A stretch of 64,000 bases of DNA from positions 62,001 through 126,000 of the forward strand of contig CAZJAZ010000002.1 of assembly GCA_964544305.1 (NCBI GenBank). The letters are read 5' to 3'. Both the position numbers and the translations under genes were made by a program. This document shows, piece by piece, positions 34,533-43,536 of this stretch (position 1 is the stretch's first letter; each line of letters opens with the position of its first letter). The notes beneath the pieces are model-generated. The model worked only from the letters and a program-made list of their open reading frames with translations. It had not been told where the DNA came from and searched no databases. Source of the stretch: JAFDWI01 sp964544305 (GTDB lineage Bacteria > Actinomycetota > Acidimicrobiia > Acidimicrobiales > Iamiaceae).

Positions 34533-35681
34533 ATGGACCCGACTGATTCCTCACATGTTGCTGTTGACTCGCGACGTCTCGATGCACTGATAAGTCGAGT
34601 GCGACGAGAAGTCGATGATGGCCTCCTTCCAGCCTGTCAGGTGGCCGTTGCGCTCAATGGTGAGGTCGTGGTTGATGCGACGTTCGGTGTTGATGCGACA
34701 ACCCGTTTCATCCCGTTTTCGGCGACAAAGGCACTGACGGCGGGAGCAGTTTGGCGGCTCATCGGCGACGGGGTGCTCGATGTCTCGCGGACCATAGCAT
34801 CGTACCTCGATGGGTTTGGGGCAAACGGGAAGAATGACGTGACTGTGGAACAGGTACTCCTCCATACCGGGGGCTTCCCGCTCGCACCCATTGGACCTCG
34901 CGAGTGGCGCACGAGGGAGTCGCGCTTGGCTGCCTACGCCAGTTGGTCGTTAGATTTTCCCCCTGGCTCGAGGTTTGTCTACCACCCCGTGTCGGGGCAC
35001 TTTGTACTGTGCGACATTGTCGAGACGTTGGTCGGCGAGCCGTACCTTGACGCGTTGCATCATTTGGTTACCGAACCGCTTGGGTTGCCTCGTTTGCTTG
35101 GCATTCCACTTGATGAGCAAGACAACATTGCCGAAGTGGTCGGGGTTGGCGAACCGGCCTCGCCCGATGAATTGCGTGACGTTCTTGGGGAGTCCGCGGC
35201 ATTGATGGCTCAAATTCTGCCAGCAGACTTGGTTCTTGGGGCACTCACCGCACTGAACCATCCCAAAGCACGAGCCGCAGGCGTTCCAGGCGGTGGTGGC
35301 GTGGTACGTGCCGCAGACATGGCGATGCTCTACCAAGGATTCTTGAACAATCCGAACGACATGTGGGATGCCGCTGTACTAGCTGATGGAATTGGAAACA
35401 TTCGCAACGTGTTTGAGGACGCATCAGGCATTCCCGCGAATCGCACGTTGGGACTCGTCGTCGCAGGCGACGACGGATTTTCGGGTCGGCGTGGTTTTGG
35501 CACGATGAATTCCCCAATGACCTTTGGACACAATGGGGCAGGTGGACAGCTCGCCTTCGCTGACCCGGCAACGGGTCTGTCAGGCTGTTACGTCACCAAC
35601 GGCCTTGATCAGAACTTGGTGCGAGAGCACCGACGCTGCATCGAAATTGCCGATGCAATGTGCGCAACTGTTGATTCTTGA
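34533..35681 (+). CDS. Serine hydrolase of the beta-lactamase/EstB family
   Basis: A 382-residue penicillin-recognising fold enzyme. The SxxK motif is S63-A-T-K66, a tyrosine motif is at FVYHPVSGHF (~149-158), and a GHNGAGGQLAF (~350) takes the place of KTG. There is no signal peptide. Family VIII esterases have this layout, so ester hydrolysis is more likely than beta-lactam hydrolysis. The ATG at 34533 is used; an upstream in-frame GTG exists. It is divergent from the DsbA-like gene with 132 bases between starts. Confidence 0.85.
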   Translation: MDPTDSSHVAVDSRRLDALISRVRREVDDGLLPACQVAVALNGEVVVDATFGVDATTRFIPFSATKALTAGAVWRLIGDGVLDVSRTIASYLDGFGANGKNDVTVEQVLLHTGGFPLAPIGPREWRTRESRLAAYASWSLDFPPGSRFVYHPVSGHFVLCDIVETLVGEPYLDALHHLVTEPLGLPRLLGIPLDEQDNIAEVVGVGEPASPDELRDVLGESAALMAQILPADLVLGALTALNHPKARAAGVPGGGGVVRAADMAMLYQGFLNNPNDMWDAAVLADGIGNIRNVFEDASGIPANRTLGLVVAGDDGFSGRRGFGTMNSPMTFGHNGAGGQLAFADPATGLSGCYVTNGLDQNLVREHRRCIEIADAMCATVDS

Positions 35682-35694
35682 GCCACACGACCCC

Positions 35695-35724
35695 CTCTGT
35701 GTCCCTCTGTGTCCCTCTGTGTCC
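35695..35724. repeat. Three perfect 10-bp tandem repeats (CTCTGTGTCC)
   Basis: Three exact head-to-tail copies of CTCTGTGTCC lie directly after the serine hydrolase stop (35681) and before the DUF2786 gene. Short exact tandem repeats are uncommon in this window. It may be a phase-variable spacer or protein-binding site; no function is visible. Confidence 0.8.
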
Positions 35725-35838
35725 ACCAGCGGTGAAGCACCTATAGATGTCACACCTTGCGGGTACCGTCAATCAACGAACTCGCGTGGCATCCGCCAGT
35801 GAGCTCTACGCTGAACATTGACCCACACGGGGCGCAAC

Positions 35839-36570
35839 ATGAAAGACACCACTGACCTCACCCGAAAGATCCGGGCTCTGCTTGACAAAGCCGAGCGATC
35901 CGAGTTCGAGTACGAACGAGACGCCTTCACGGCGAAAGCCATGGCGCTCATGGCTTCACATCAGATCAGTCAAGCGATGGTCGATGCCGTGTCCACGAGC
36001 ACGAGGGTTCGTGGGTCAATTATTGAACGCACGCTTTCTCTGGGCTCTGGGCCGTATGTGCGAGCTCGGCTTCAACTCCTCACAGCGGTTGCGACCGCGC
36101 AGAGTTGCAGGGTACTCACGGCAGTTCGTGCAACTGGCCGCGACGCTTTTCTGCACGGTTACCCCGCCGATGTCGAGCGCGCCGAGGTGCTTTTTACCTC
36201 GCTTCTCGTGCAGGCCGTCGCGGAAGCGAACCGGCTCGAAATTCCAACGGGTTTGCGTGCGGTAACGGTGCGTCGATCGTTTCTGTTTGGATTTGCCGTC
36301 CGTATTGAAGAACGACTCGCTCAAATGAAGAACGACGCGGTGCAAGATTTTGTTGCACGCAGTGACGCAACATTGAGCTCGGTGGCACTCGTTCTTACAC
36401 AACGAGACGCCCAAGTCGATGCGTACCTCCGCTCGCGCTATGGCAACGTTCGCTCAATGGCCTCCGCGTCTCCAATTGCTCGAACAGGTTTTGAAGATGG
36501 GCAACGTGCAGCAGCGCACGCGGACCTGGGGTTTCATCAAGTTGGCACGCAACGCATGCTTGCGACATGA
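35839..36570 (+). CDS. DUF2786 domain protein
   Basis: A 243-residue protein whose N-terminal 45 residues match DUF2786: LTRKIRALLDKAERSEFEYERDAF (in short motifs), then KAMALMASHQIS. The central part is mostly helical and the C-terminus is unrecognised. The ATG at 35839 follows GGGGCG. It is co-translated with the next gene, whose ATG overlaps its stop (ATGA). DUF2786 proteins occur with mobile-element or phage-related genes in some bacteria, but here the neighbour is a TIGR04338 metallohydrolase, as is common in Actinobacteria. Confidence 0.82.
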   Translation: MKDTTDLTRKIRALLDKAERSEFEYERDAFTAKAMALMASHQISQAMVDAVSTSTRVRGSIIERTLSLGSGPYVRARLQLLTAVATAQSCRVLTAVRATGRDAFLHGYPADVERAEVLFTSLLVQAVAEANRLEIPTGLRAVTVRRSFLFGFAVRIEERLAQMKNDAVQDFVARSDATLSSVALVLTQRDAQVDAYLRSRYGNVRSMASASPIARTGFEDGQRAAAHADLGFHQVGTQRMLAT

Positions 36571-37076
36571 CGCGCGACGTCGACAAAGCGCTTGTGTACG
36601 CGGCTGAAGATATGGTCTTTGACAACACCATTTTTGCAGAACCATTTGGCCCACAAGGATTGCTTGGCCTCGCCGTTCGTCTCAACGGTTTGGAATGGTG
36701 GCAAAGCGTTGGTGTCCCGTTTTCGATAGCGCCCACCCGCCGTGAGTCCGGTCACTCAACGTGCTCATTCAATAACGATGGGGCCGTACTCCGATTTTCA
36801 TTGGCGGGCGAAAACGCTGCGACGTTTGCACATGAAGCGGCCCACCTCGTTGCTCAGCACCACGGTGCGACGCCAGCACACGGTCCACTCTTTCGCGCTG
36901 CGGAGCTCGACGTTGTCACTATTGTGTGCGGTCCGGTGGCGGCCGAGCGATTACGCGAAGTTTTCCTCAGCAATGATCTGCTGGTCGCTGCGCGGAAATG
37001 GATTGCGCCACGACCAGTTGGTGAACTCGGGCTCGTTGGGATCTGGCAGGCTGAATCATTTCGCCAGGCAACATGA
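36567..37076 (+). CDS. TIGR04338-family metallohydrolase
   Basis: A 169-residue predicted metal-dependent hydrolase. The site HEAAHLVAQHHG near residues 92-103 resembles HExxH-type zincin motifs, and the C-terminal HGPLFRAAELDVV provides the third ligand. It has no signal peptide. It is translationally coupled to the DUF2786 gene. The biological substrate is unknown. The downstream tRNA-Val lies on the opposite strand. Confidence 0.75.
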   Translation: MTRDVDKALVYAAEDMVFDNTIFAEPFGPQGLLGLAVRLNGLEWWQSVGVPFSIAPTRRESGHSTCSFNNDGAVLRFSLAGENAATFAHEAAHLVAQHHGATPAHGPLFRAAELDVVTIVCGPVAAERLREVFLSNDLLVAARKWIAPRPVGELGLVGIWQAESFRQAT

Positions 37077-37084
37077 GCGTTTTG

Positions 37085-37161
37085 TGGTGGGCGCGGAGGG
37101 ACTCGAACCCCCGACATCTGCCTTGTAAGGGCAGCGCTCTAGCCAACTGAGCTACGCGCCC
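37085..37161 (-). tRNA. tRNA-Val (anticodon TAC)
   Basis: Reverse-strand cloverleaf of 74 bases plus an encoded CCA. The acceptor is GGGCGCG/CGCGCCC, the anticodon stem CTGCC/GGCAG, the loop CTTACAA, and the T arm has TTCGAGT. Encoded CCA is seen here but not in the other two tRNA genes of this window. Confidence 0.95.
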
Positions 37162-37273
37162 GATGAGAAGAGTCAATGTAGTCGGCCGGGCCGAAGGTTC
37201 CGCAGCCCGATGCGTTCGAAGCATCATTCGTAATGGAAACTACCGGAAACTCGCTGACCACACACGGTTGCAA

Positions 37274-39004
37274 TTACTTCGGACTCGGGCGATATCCGGT
37301 GACCTTGTACAGCGTGTAGTACACCACCCCATGGACTTTCGTCGTGGCAACCGGGCGATAGTAGTAGCGATAGTGCTTCGCCGTTACCGCTGCGCCGCGT
37401 CCTCGCTGTTCACTCGAAATTGAAATTGCAAAGTAGTCCCCGGGGCGAAGGACATTGATTGGCGTGATCTTCCCGCATGGCACTTGCAATCCGCTTTCAA
37501 AGCCCGCAATCCGAATTTGATCACAACGACCACGCTCGACAATGGCGAGTTGACTGCCAAGGTGTGATCCACCTTCGCCCCATCCCAACAGCATCACGTG
37601 TTTCGCTGCGCGTTGTCCCCCGAGCAACGGATCGATATAAGAGATCGCAAATGGCGCTTGCAACACGACGTGAGTCACCATGACAAGACCGAGAACGCCA
37701 ATGACAGCGTTCGAAGAAACCCGAAAGCCTTTGCTCTGCCACCATTGCCGAACTGCTTGAAGCCACGCGCAGAATACGACCCCCACACAGAGAGCTATCG
37801 CAGGAATGAGAGGTATCGCGTACCGGTCGTACTGACGCCCGTAGGTGGTAATGACAAGGAAATAAGGGAGCGAGGCCGCGAGCAGTATCCAAGGAATCTT
37901 GGGCAGTCGCAGCTTCGGTAAGGCATCCGGCCGACGCAACCGAACGAGTGCAAGCACGCCCGCCGCACACACGGCAACGAAACCAAGCAATAGCCACGGT
38001 GACATCCGGAATGCAAGCGTGACGGGATAGTAAAAGACGCCAGGTGGTTTCGTGGTGATTCTCCCCAAGAAAAATTGACGCGCCGGCTCGCCGCTTCCTT
38101 CAGCAGAGATCACGATGTAGTGCCATGCCAACTTTGGGTGAAACCAGGTCTCTGGCCAGATCACGACGAACATCACAGCAACGCCTGCCAACCAAGCTGC
38201 TGCCACTCCAAGATGCACGCGAAGGCGTTGCTTCCGATCGTGTGAACTTGCGGACTTGAGATTTCCAAGAACCACGCGTGCAAACACAATGAACGCACCC
38301 ATCACGACGATCGCGGCTCCATTTACCTTTGTCGCAATTGCCAATCCACCGGCGACCATGGAGAGCGTGAGGAGGAACGGATCAGCACCACGTCGCCGGA
38401 ACTTGTCTCCCCGTCGTGCACGCTGCCCAAGCCTTGGATTGAGCGCTGCATACAAGGAGAGAATCGAAAGGAAGCCAAAAATCGCCACAAACGCGTCGGT
38501 ATGTAGAACATAGCCATGCCCCACAAACCACGGCTCAACGGCGAGCAAGAAACCAAATACGAGCGCTGCACCTCGACCGACAACTTTCGTCGCAACCCAG
38601 GCCAATACCACTATCCCCAACGAAACCCATAGCGCAACGACAGATCTACTCCATCGAAGAAGCGCAGCAGAATTATCCGGCTGCTTTGGAACTGGGGCAT
38701 TGAGGCCAACGGCATGACCGACGCCGGTGAGCAAACGCCCAGTTGCGCCCGCCCAGAGTGTTGTCGCGCCCGGCATCGTGTAACTCGCACCCCAATCGCG
38801 TGCTGACGACGCGACCTTGCCTTGCGAGAGCGAATCCAATGAGTGCGAAAAGTACTTTGACCGCATGAGCCAACTGGGTTCATCCGCGGTGATGTCGACC
38901 GGACCCGGCATCCAAAGCCGTAGGCCAAGAGCAAGCACAAGTAGCCCGATATAGGGAAGTGAACGTCGAAGACGCTGATTCTTTTGGGGTTGCATTGCAG
39001 TCAT
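37274..39004 (-). CDS. GT39-like membrane glycosyltransferase (GT-C fold)
   Basis: A 576-residue protein with about ten membrane spans. The N-terminal loop after the first span has TADEPSWLMRSKYF, the acidic motif of dolichol-phosphate-mannose-type protein O-mannosyltransferases; a YGRQYDRYAIPL loop also fits. It would transfer a sugar from a polyprenyl-phosphate donor to an exported protein or glycan. Two ATG starts, 39004 and 38995, are possible. It follows an inositol-phosphatase-like gene by nine bases, and in Actinobacteria such enzymes are often tied to phosphoinositol mannosides. Confidence 0.82.
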   Translation of the reverse strand: MTAMQPQKNQRLRRSLPYIGLLVLALGLRLWMPGPVDITADEPSWLMRSKYFSHSLDSLSQGKVASSARDWGASYTMPGATTLWAGATGRLLTGVGHAVGLNAPVPKQPDNSAALLRWSRSVVALWVSLGIVVLAWVATKVVGRGAALVFGFLLAVEPWFVGHGYVLHTDAFVAIFGFLSILSLYAALNPRLGQRARRGDKFRRRGADPFLLTLSMVAGGLAIATKVNGAAIVVMGAFIVFARVVLGNLKSASSHDRKQRLRVHLGVAAAWLAGVAVMFVVIWPETWFHPKLAWHYIVISAEGSGEPARQFFLGRITTKPPGVFYYPVTLAFRMSPWLLLGFVAVCAAGVLALVRLRRPDALPKLRLPKIPWILLAASLPYFLVITTYGRQYDRYAIPLIPAIALCVGVVFCAWLQAVRQWWQSKGFRVSSNAVIGVLGLVMVTHVVLQAPFAISYIDPLLGGQRAAKHVMLLGWGEGGSHLGSQLAIVERGRCDQIRIAGFESGLQVPCGKITPINVLRPGDYFAISISSEQRGRGAAVTAKHYRYYYRPVATTKVHGVVYYTLYKVTGYRPSPK

Positions 39005-39013
39005 GACGTTTCG

Positions 39014-39805
39014 TTACGACTCGACAAACGCGTCGGCGCGCCGGGCCACAAGGGCCCGACAAAGCTCGGAGGTTGCACCACAGACCGGAGTCCGGCGCGC
39101 GGCGTGTTCACGGTGTACAAGGTCGCGCCCGAGAGCGTCAACCATGGCGGCACCTGATTCTTGACAGATCAACAACGCTCCTGCGTAGTCCCAAACCCCG
39201 TGTGCATCAACGGAGCAGTCTACGAACCCGTCAAGCCGCCCATCTGCCACCGCGCAAAGATCAAGCGCGGCTGCGCCCAGTGATCGAAACTGCGACCAAC
39301 CAAGGGTCTTTGGCGGCAATCCTGAAATGCCAACGATTGCCTCGCCGAGTTCAGTGCAAGCGCTTGGGGCGATTGGCGTGCCATTTCGAGTGGCTCCGCG
39401 CCCGCGGACCGCTTCATACCGAGTGTCGTGAACCAAGTCAACGACCACCGATGCCGCAAGACCATGTTGATCAACCGCACAAATACTTGTCGCCCACCAA
39501 CTTAAGTGTCGAGACGCGTTCGTTGAACCATCAAGAGGATCAACAATGACCACAACGTTGGCATCGCCGCGTAGTAGCCCTGATTCTTCACTCAGCACCC
39601 CAACGCCCGCGGCATCAAGCACCTCGTGCGCGGCTTGGTCCGCAGCCAGATCACTCGCATACTGGCCATCTTTGAGGCCAGAGGGCCCCCACTTCGTCCA
39701 CCCATCAAGAGCGCCGACAACCGCATCCGCGGTCGCACGTACCAGTTCAACGACCGCATCATCGACCTTTTCAACCTGTTGAGACTCGAATGAAGCAGGG
39801 ATCAT
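39014..39805 (-). CDS. Inositol monophosphatase family protein
   Basis: A 263-residue Mg-dependent phosphatase. The metal sites are E in LSEESGL, DPLDGSTN (~89-96) and WDYAGALL (~205-212). Such proteins dephosphorylate inositol-1-phosphate or related sugar phosphates (3'-phosphoadenosine phosphate in the CysQ branch). The next gene in the same transcript is a GT39-like glycosyltransferase, so an inositol- or mannose-linked role in the envelope is plausible. Its start is 107 bases from a divergent unknown gene. Confidence 0.9.
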   Translation of the reverse strand: MIPASFESQQVEKVDDAVVELVRATADAVVGALDGWTKWGPSGLKDGQYASDLAADQAAHEVLDAAGVGVLSEESGLLRGDANVVVIVDPLDGSTNASRHLSWWATSICAVDQHGLAASVVVDLVHDTRYEAVRGRGATRNGTPIAPSACTELGEAIVGISGLPPKTLGWSQFRSLGAAALDLCAVADGRLDGFVDCSVDAHGVWDYAGALLICQESGAAMVDALGRDLVHREHAARRTPVCGATSELCRALVARRADAFVES

Positions 39806-39912
39806 GGAACACTACCGGCGAGGTCGCCCTGGGCAAAGAGCCACAACAATTCGAGGTTGCTTGTGAAACGGGCTACCGGGACGCATCCTCGACGTGGCAG
39901 GCTAGTGACACC

Positions 39913-40485
39913 ATGTCTGTGATCGACATTGCAGGATTCGTCGCTGATCTCAAAGATCATGCCGTTGACCACGGTTTCCACGTCCACGATGAGCGACATT
40001 TCATAGAAAGTTACTCGCTGCGCCAGGCGTGGGAGGTTGATCTTCACCCTGAAGAGGCCTGTGGCGGCCCGCTCGACTTGCATCTCGCTCTTGAAGTTGA
40101 CCCACGAATTCAGTTCGCGTTCGAAGATCTCGTGATGACATTGGACGACGACGAAATGGAGCCGCCTGACACCTACGGTCTTCCTTTGCATTTCAATTGG
40201 GCACTTCCCCCGCTTCTCAAGCCACCCGACCTATTGGTCCTCGCGACGGATCTCGCTGGTGTTGGCGGACCAGATCTGCCCGTCGAGGTCTCTGCAATCG
40301 ACAGTTTCGCTTCGGTAACCGATGCCCCAGAGCGGGCCGTCAACGTGGTCGCCACCGTCGAAGTCTCGCTCGCACGAGTCTTTATGGGAACCGAACAGCT
40401 TTGCGACGTCCTCGATCACTGTGGCAACGTTTCGCGCTTCTTGCTCGAACGTGCGCCCGCTTGGCTCGGTGGCGATCAGTTTTAG
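39913..40485 (+). CDS. Unknown 190-aa protein
   Basis: Acidic cytoplasmic protein, no named family recognised. It begins MSVIDIAGFVADLKDHAVDHGFHVHDERHF and has a beta-rich centre (DLHLALEVDPRIQFAFEDLVMTLDDDEMEPP). The frame continues upstream to 39790 but that part overlaps the divergent gene and looks unlike protein. It is followed at seven bases by a tRNA-Met on the other strand. Coding is supported by length and by the conserved-looking hydrophobic spacing only. Confidence 0.6.
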   Translation: MSVIDIAGFVADLKDHAVDHGFHVHDERHFIESYSLRQAWEVDLHPEEACGGPLDLHLALEVDPRIQFAFEDLVMTLDDDEMEPPDTYGLPLHFNWALPPLLKPPDLLVLATDLAGVGGPDLPVEVSAIDSFASVTDAPERAVNVVATVEVSLARVFMGTEQLCDVLDHCGNVSRFLLERAPAWLGGDQF

Positions 40486-40491
40486 TACGAG

Positions 40492-40564
40492 TGGGGCGAG
40501 TGGGGATCGAACCCACGACCAAGCGATTATGAGTCGCCTGCTCTAACCACTGAGCTACCGCCCC
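40492..40564 (-). tRNA. tRNA-Met (anticodon CAT), elongator type
   Basis: Cloverleaf of 73 bases: acceptor GGGGCGG/TCGCCCC, anticodon stem GGCGA/TCGCT with loop CTCATAA, T arm TTCGATC. CAT is also used by initiator and lysidine-type Ile tRNAs, but the context GACTCATAATC is that of elongator tRNA-Met. No CCA is encoded. Confidence 0.9.
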
Positions 40565-40712
40565 TGGGAAAACTGCATGTTTTGCAAGCGGAAATGGGCC
40601 GCTAGAGCAATTTATCGTGCGAAAGACTGCTTCGAGTGCAGGCGATCTCTCAAACGCTGCGCCCTGATCGTAGACGAGGACACCGTCTTGGCTAAATACC
40701 TTGTGCGTCGGT

Positions 40713-41615
40713 TCAGCACGTGCGCAGAATGTTTAGCAGTGTTGCCTTCTCCCCTTCGGTTACGCCAAGACGGTACTTCACGTGAATCGCCACCGTCTTG
40801 GATGCATAGGTGCAGTAGTACGCGCGATTGGGAGGGAGCCATTCGTTGGCGAGGTCATCGCCTTTTGACATATTGAGGGATCCCGACACGGCCAGTAACA
40901 CAACGGGATCATTGGCGTAATTGATGCGTTGCTCTCGTGTCCATCGCCATGCGCCAAGTTGCCAGGCCGCATGTAAGGGCACGATGTGATCAATCTGAAC
41001 TCTTGAAGCTTGCGCCTTGGCAAACGTGAAGGGCTGGCCCGAATACGGTTCGATGAAGGTGCCAGAAATTACGACACAATCATGTGTCCCCGGCCGAAAG
41101 GCCACATCTCGCAAGTCCCGTTTGAGAATGTCATTTCGTGTGTCACACCCATTGTGCCCCCAAAGGTTGTCATTGTCATCCGTCCACGCCGTTCCAAAGT
41201 CAAGTGTTCGGTCGTAGTCGTGTGAGAAATCAAGGTTGACAACGGGCAAAGAGGCCAGCATATTGCGCTCTGAGGATGCCGGTGACGGGTTCGTTGGAGC
41301 TGATGTTGGAGGCGGACGCGTGGGGGCAGATGTGGCTAGAGACGGTGTTGACTGGACGCGCGGCACGGCTGTTGTGTGCTGGGTCGTGGGTGGAACTGCC
41401 AGCAGCGACGACGTGCTCGTCCTCTTCGCTTCGCGCTGCTCGGTAGATCGCGAGACCATTTCTGATGATGCCGGCTGGGTTACCGGCGCCGAATCGGTTA
41501 CGACGACCGTGTTCGTTGAGGGTTTTCTCAACGACGCAATGACGACAAGGGAAAACGCCAAGACTGCGAACACAATCTTCGCTTTCGTTGGCCACTTATT
41601 CCGTTTCGACATCAT
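40713..41615 (-). CDS. Exported or membrane-anchored HNH nuclease-like protein (DUF1524-type)
   Basis: A 300-residue protein. An N-terminal hydrophobic span at about 12-29 (KIVFAVLAFSLVVIASL) is followed by a Ser/Thr/Pro-rich linker to about residue 115, then a nuclease domain with VQIDHIVPLHAAW, the HNH core, and NMSKGDDLANEWLPPNRA, as in DUF1524/secreted nucleases. The first codon directly abuts the stop of the upstream Excalibur-domain gene, with no gap, so the two are likely co-translated. It probably cleaves DNA at the cell surface for nutrients or defence. Confidence 0.82.
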   Translation of the reverse strand: MMSKRNKWPTKAKIVFAVLAFSLVVIASLRKPSTNTVVVTDSAPVTQPASSEMVSRSTEQREAKRTSTSSLLAVPPTTQHTTAVPRVQSTPSLATSAPTRPPPTSAPTNPSPASSERNMLASLPVVNLDFSHDYDRTLDFGTAWTDDNDNLWGHNGCDTRNDILKRDLRDVAFRPGTHDCVVISGTFIEPYSGQPFTFAKAQASRVQIDHIVPLHAAWQLGAWRWTREQRINYANDPVVLLAVSGSLNMSKGDDLANEWLPPNRAYYCTYASKTVAIHVKYRLGVTEGEKATLLNILRTC

Positions 41616-42206
41616 CTACTCGCACGCGACGCCGTCATGATCTCGATCAAGACCAGCACGATAGCCAGGATCGCCGGTGTGCAGTGGGGCCACACCCGCG
41701 GCACGAGCCGCGTCACAATTCTTAAAATACACCGTCGTTGGAGGCGCTACGGGTCGCGCGGTCGTTGGAGGTAGCGGGCGCGGTTGCGTCGGAGGCACCA
41801 AAAGCGCCAAAGTCGTTGGAGGGAGTGGGCGGGGTTGCGTCGGGGAAGGAGTCGGAGCAACGGTGAGTAGTGGACCAGACGCTGCCGGATTGGTCGTTCC
41901 ATCAGGGGTGGCACGCAATGGACTCGCCGTCGATGGCTCCGTCGATGACGATTGACTGGTCGTTGTTCCATGGGAACGTTTCGTCTGCGAATCGATATTG
42001 CGAGCGATCGACGTGGGCACGTACGTGCTTGCGACATGCACCGTCTTGGATTCAGAATCGACGGGAGTAACCGCCACGGCAATGTTGAGCAGCGCTAAGG
42101 CAGCGATCCATAATTTAGCCGACAATGGCCATGATCGGGTGTGGATGCTTTCGTTCCTTCGATCGGACCCACTTGATGGTGACGATGGGATTTCGTCATC
42201 TTTCAT
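41616..42206 (-). CDS. Excalibur-domain, membrane-anchored protein
   Basis: A 196-residue protein. One membrane span lies at about 30-47 (KLWIAALALLNIAVAVTPV), followed by a Thr/Ser/Pro-rich stretch with a direct repeat (two PTQPRPLPPTT copies encoded at about 41760-41850), then a C-terminal Excalibur calcium-binding domain: YFKNCDAARAAG and DRDHDGVACE. Excalibur domains occur on secreted nucleases and thermonuclease-like proteins, so a nuclease helper is plausible. The ATG at 42206 is preferred over a GTG at 42221. It is the first gene of the pair with the HNH protein. Confidence 0.85.
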   Translation of the reverse strand: MKDDEIPSSPSSGSDRRNESIHTRSWPLSAKLWIAALALLNIAVAVTPVDSESKTVHVASTYVPTSIARNIDSQTKRSHGTTTSQSSSTEPSTASPLRATPDGTTNPAASGPLLTVAPTPSPTQPRPLPPTTLALLVPPTQPRPLPPTTARPVAPPTTVYFKNCDAARAAGVAPLHTGDPGYRAGLDRDHDGVACE

Positions 42207-42238
42207 GGGCACGTCTTGCACATTACTGACGTGTGGAG

Positions 42239-42311
42239 CTCCGGGGGAGAGGCTCGAACTCTCGACCTAGCGGTTAACAGCCGCTTGCTCTGCCAACTGA
42301 GCTACCCCGGA
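42239..42311 (-). tRNA. tRNA-Asn (anticodon GTT)
   Basis: Cloverleaf of 73 bases: acceptor TCCGGGG/CCCCGGA, anticodon stem AGCGG/CCGCT with loop CTGTTAA, T arm TTCGAGC, discriminator G. CCA is not encoded. It lies 46 bases after the sigma factor stop on the same strand and may be transcribed from it. Confidence 0.95.
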
Positions 42312-42357
42312 TTGAATTGCGGTGGGCGACCATCGTAGCAGCCACGCCCCAAAACCT

Positions 42358-43488
42358 TTAGTCCTCGTCGAGATAGTCCTTCAAGATCGCCTTGCGTTGA
42401 GGCTGGCGAAGTTTCGCCAACGTCTTGGATTCGATCTGCCGAACACGCTCTCGCGTCACTCCAAAATGCCGGCCAACTTCTTCCAACGTCAGCGGTGCTC
42501 CATCGGTGTCAAGTCCAAATCGCATCCGCACGACTTGTTGTTCACGTTCGCTGAGCTGACCCAGCGCCTCTTCAACCGCATCGTTGAGCATCTGGCGGGC
42601 CGCCGAATCTTCCGGCGTGATCGTGCCCATATCGACAATGAAGTCAGACAACATCACATCATCGCCGTCGCCAACTGTTGAATCCAACGACAGTGGATCT
42701 TGCGCGATGCGAAGAATTTCACGGACGCGTTCTGGAGACATGTCAACTCGCGCTGCGAGTTCTTCCGAAGTGGGTTCTCGTTCGAGTTCGGTATGCATGG
42801 CTCGCTGTGTCTTGAGCACACGGGTAATAGATTCCATCATGTGGACCGGAATCCGGATCGTGCGTGACTGGTCGGCAATCGCACGCGTGATGGCTTGTCG
42901 AATCCACCACGTCGCATAAGTCGAGAACTTAAATCCTTTGGTGTAATCAAACTTTTCAACTGCTCGCATCAAACCAAAATTTCCTTCTTGCACAAGATCA
43001 AGAAGGGGCATGCCGCGATTCAAATAACGCTTCGCAATAGAAACGACAAGACGCAGATTTGCCTGAATGAGTTCGTCCTTGGCAAGTTCACCATCCCGGG
43101 CAAGCTTTTGCAGTCGGCGCCGCTCAGCGAACTCCAACTCGTCTGAGGTGCCCGCTGCTTCGTGATCGGCAAGACGAACCGATGCTTGTGAACCGGCCTC
43201 GATGCGTTTGGCCATTGCGACTTCTTCATCTGCGCTAAGCAGTGGAACTCGCCCAATTTCGGCGAGATAAGCACGCACCGAATCGACCGATCCATCGGCA
43301 ACTGCCCGTCGCTTTGCATTGCTTGAACGTTGGATCCGACGAACCTTTCGCGCTTCAATTTCATCCGGGTCATCGGGGTTGGCAATCGCCTCAGGACCCT
43401 CTAAGAGATCGGGACGTGGGACAACCTCTCCGCTCCTGGCGTGACTGTCGACAGAATCGGACACCGTGGGCTCGCTTGACGCCGTCAT
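42358..43488 (-). CDS. rpoD: Primary RNA polymerase sigma factor
   Basis: A 376-residue sigma-70 factor. Region 1.2 begins SVDSVRAYLAEIGRVPLL; region 2 includes ELIQANLRLVVSIAKRYLNRG, DLVQEGNFGLMRAVEKFDY and the -10-reading FSTYATWWIRQAI; region 3 follows; region 4.2 has LTLEEVGRHFGVTRERVRQIE, reading -35. The N-terminal region 1.1 is short, and there is no large non-conserved insertion. It forms the classic dnaG-rpoD macromolecular synthesis unit, 48 bases after the primase stop. Main housekeeping sigma (SigA). Confidence 0.97.
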   Translation of the reverse strand: MTASSEPTVSDSVDSHARSGEVVPRPDLLEGPEAIANPDDPDEIEARKVRRIQRSSNAKRRAVADGSVDSVRAYLAEIGRVPLLSADEEVAMAKRIEAGSQASVRLADHEAAGTSDELEFAERRRLQKLARDGELAKDELIQANLRLVVSIAKRYLNRGMPLLDLVQEGNFGLMRAVEKFDYTKGFKFSTYATWWIRQAITRAIADQSRTIRIPVHMMESITRVLKTQRAMHTELEREPTSEELAARVDMSPERVREILRIAQDPLSLDSTVGDGDDVMLSDFIVDMGTITPEDSAARQMLNDAVEEALGQLSEREQQVVRMRFGLDTDGAPLTLEEVGRHFGVTRERVRQIESKTLAKLRQPQRKAILKDYLDED

Positions 43489-43536
43489 CGACCTATCCGC
43501 CCGGTCACACGGATTCGACTACGCACGTCACTCCGA

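Noticed and set aside
40565..40712. Possible terminator after the HNH nuclease gene
   Set aside because: Only a weak 5-bp stem (AGCGG/CCGCT at 40587-40603) is seen and no T run follows.
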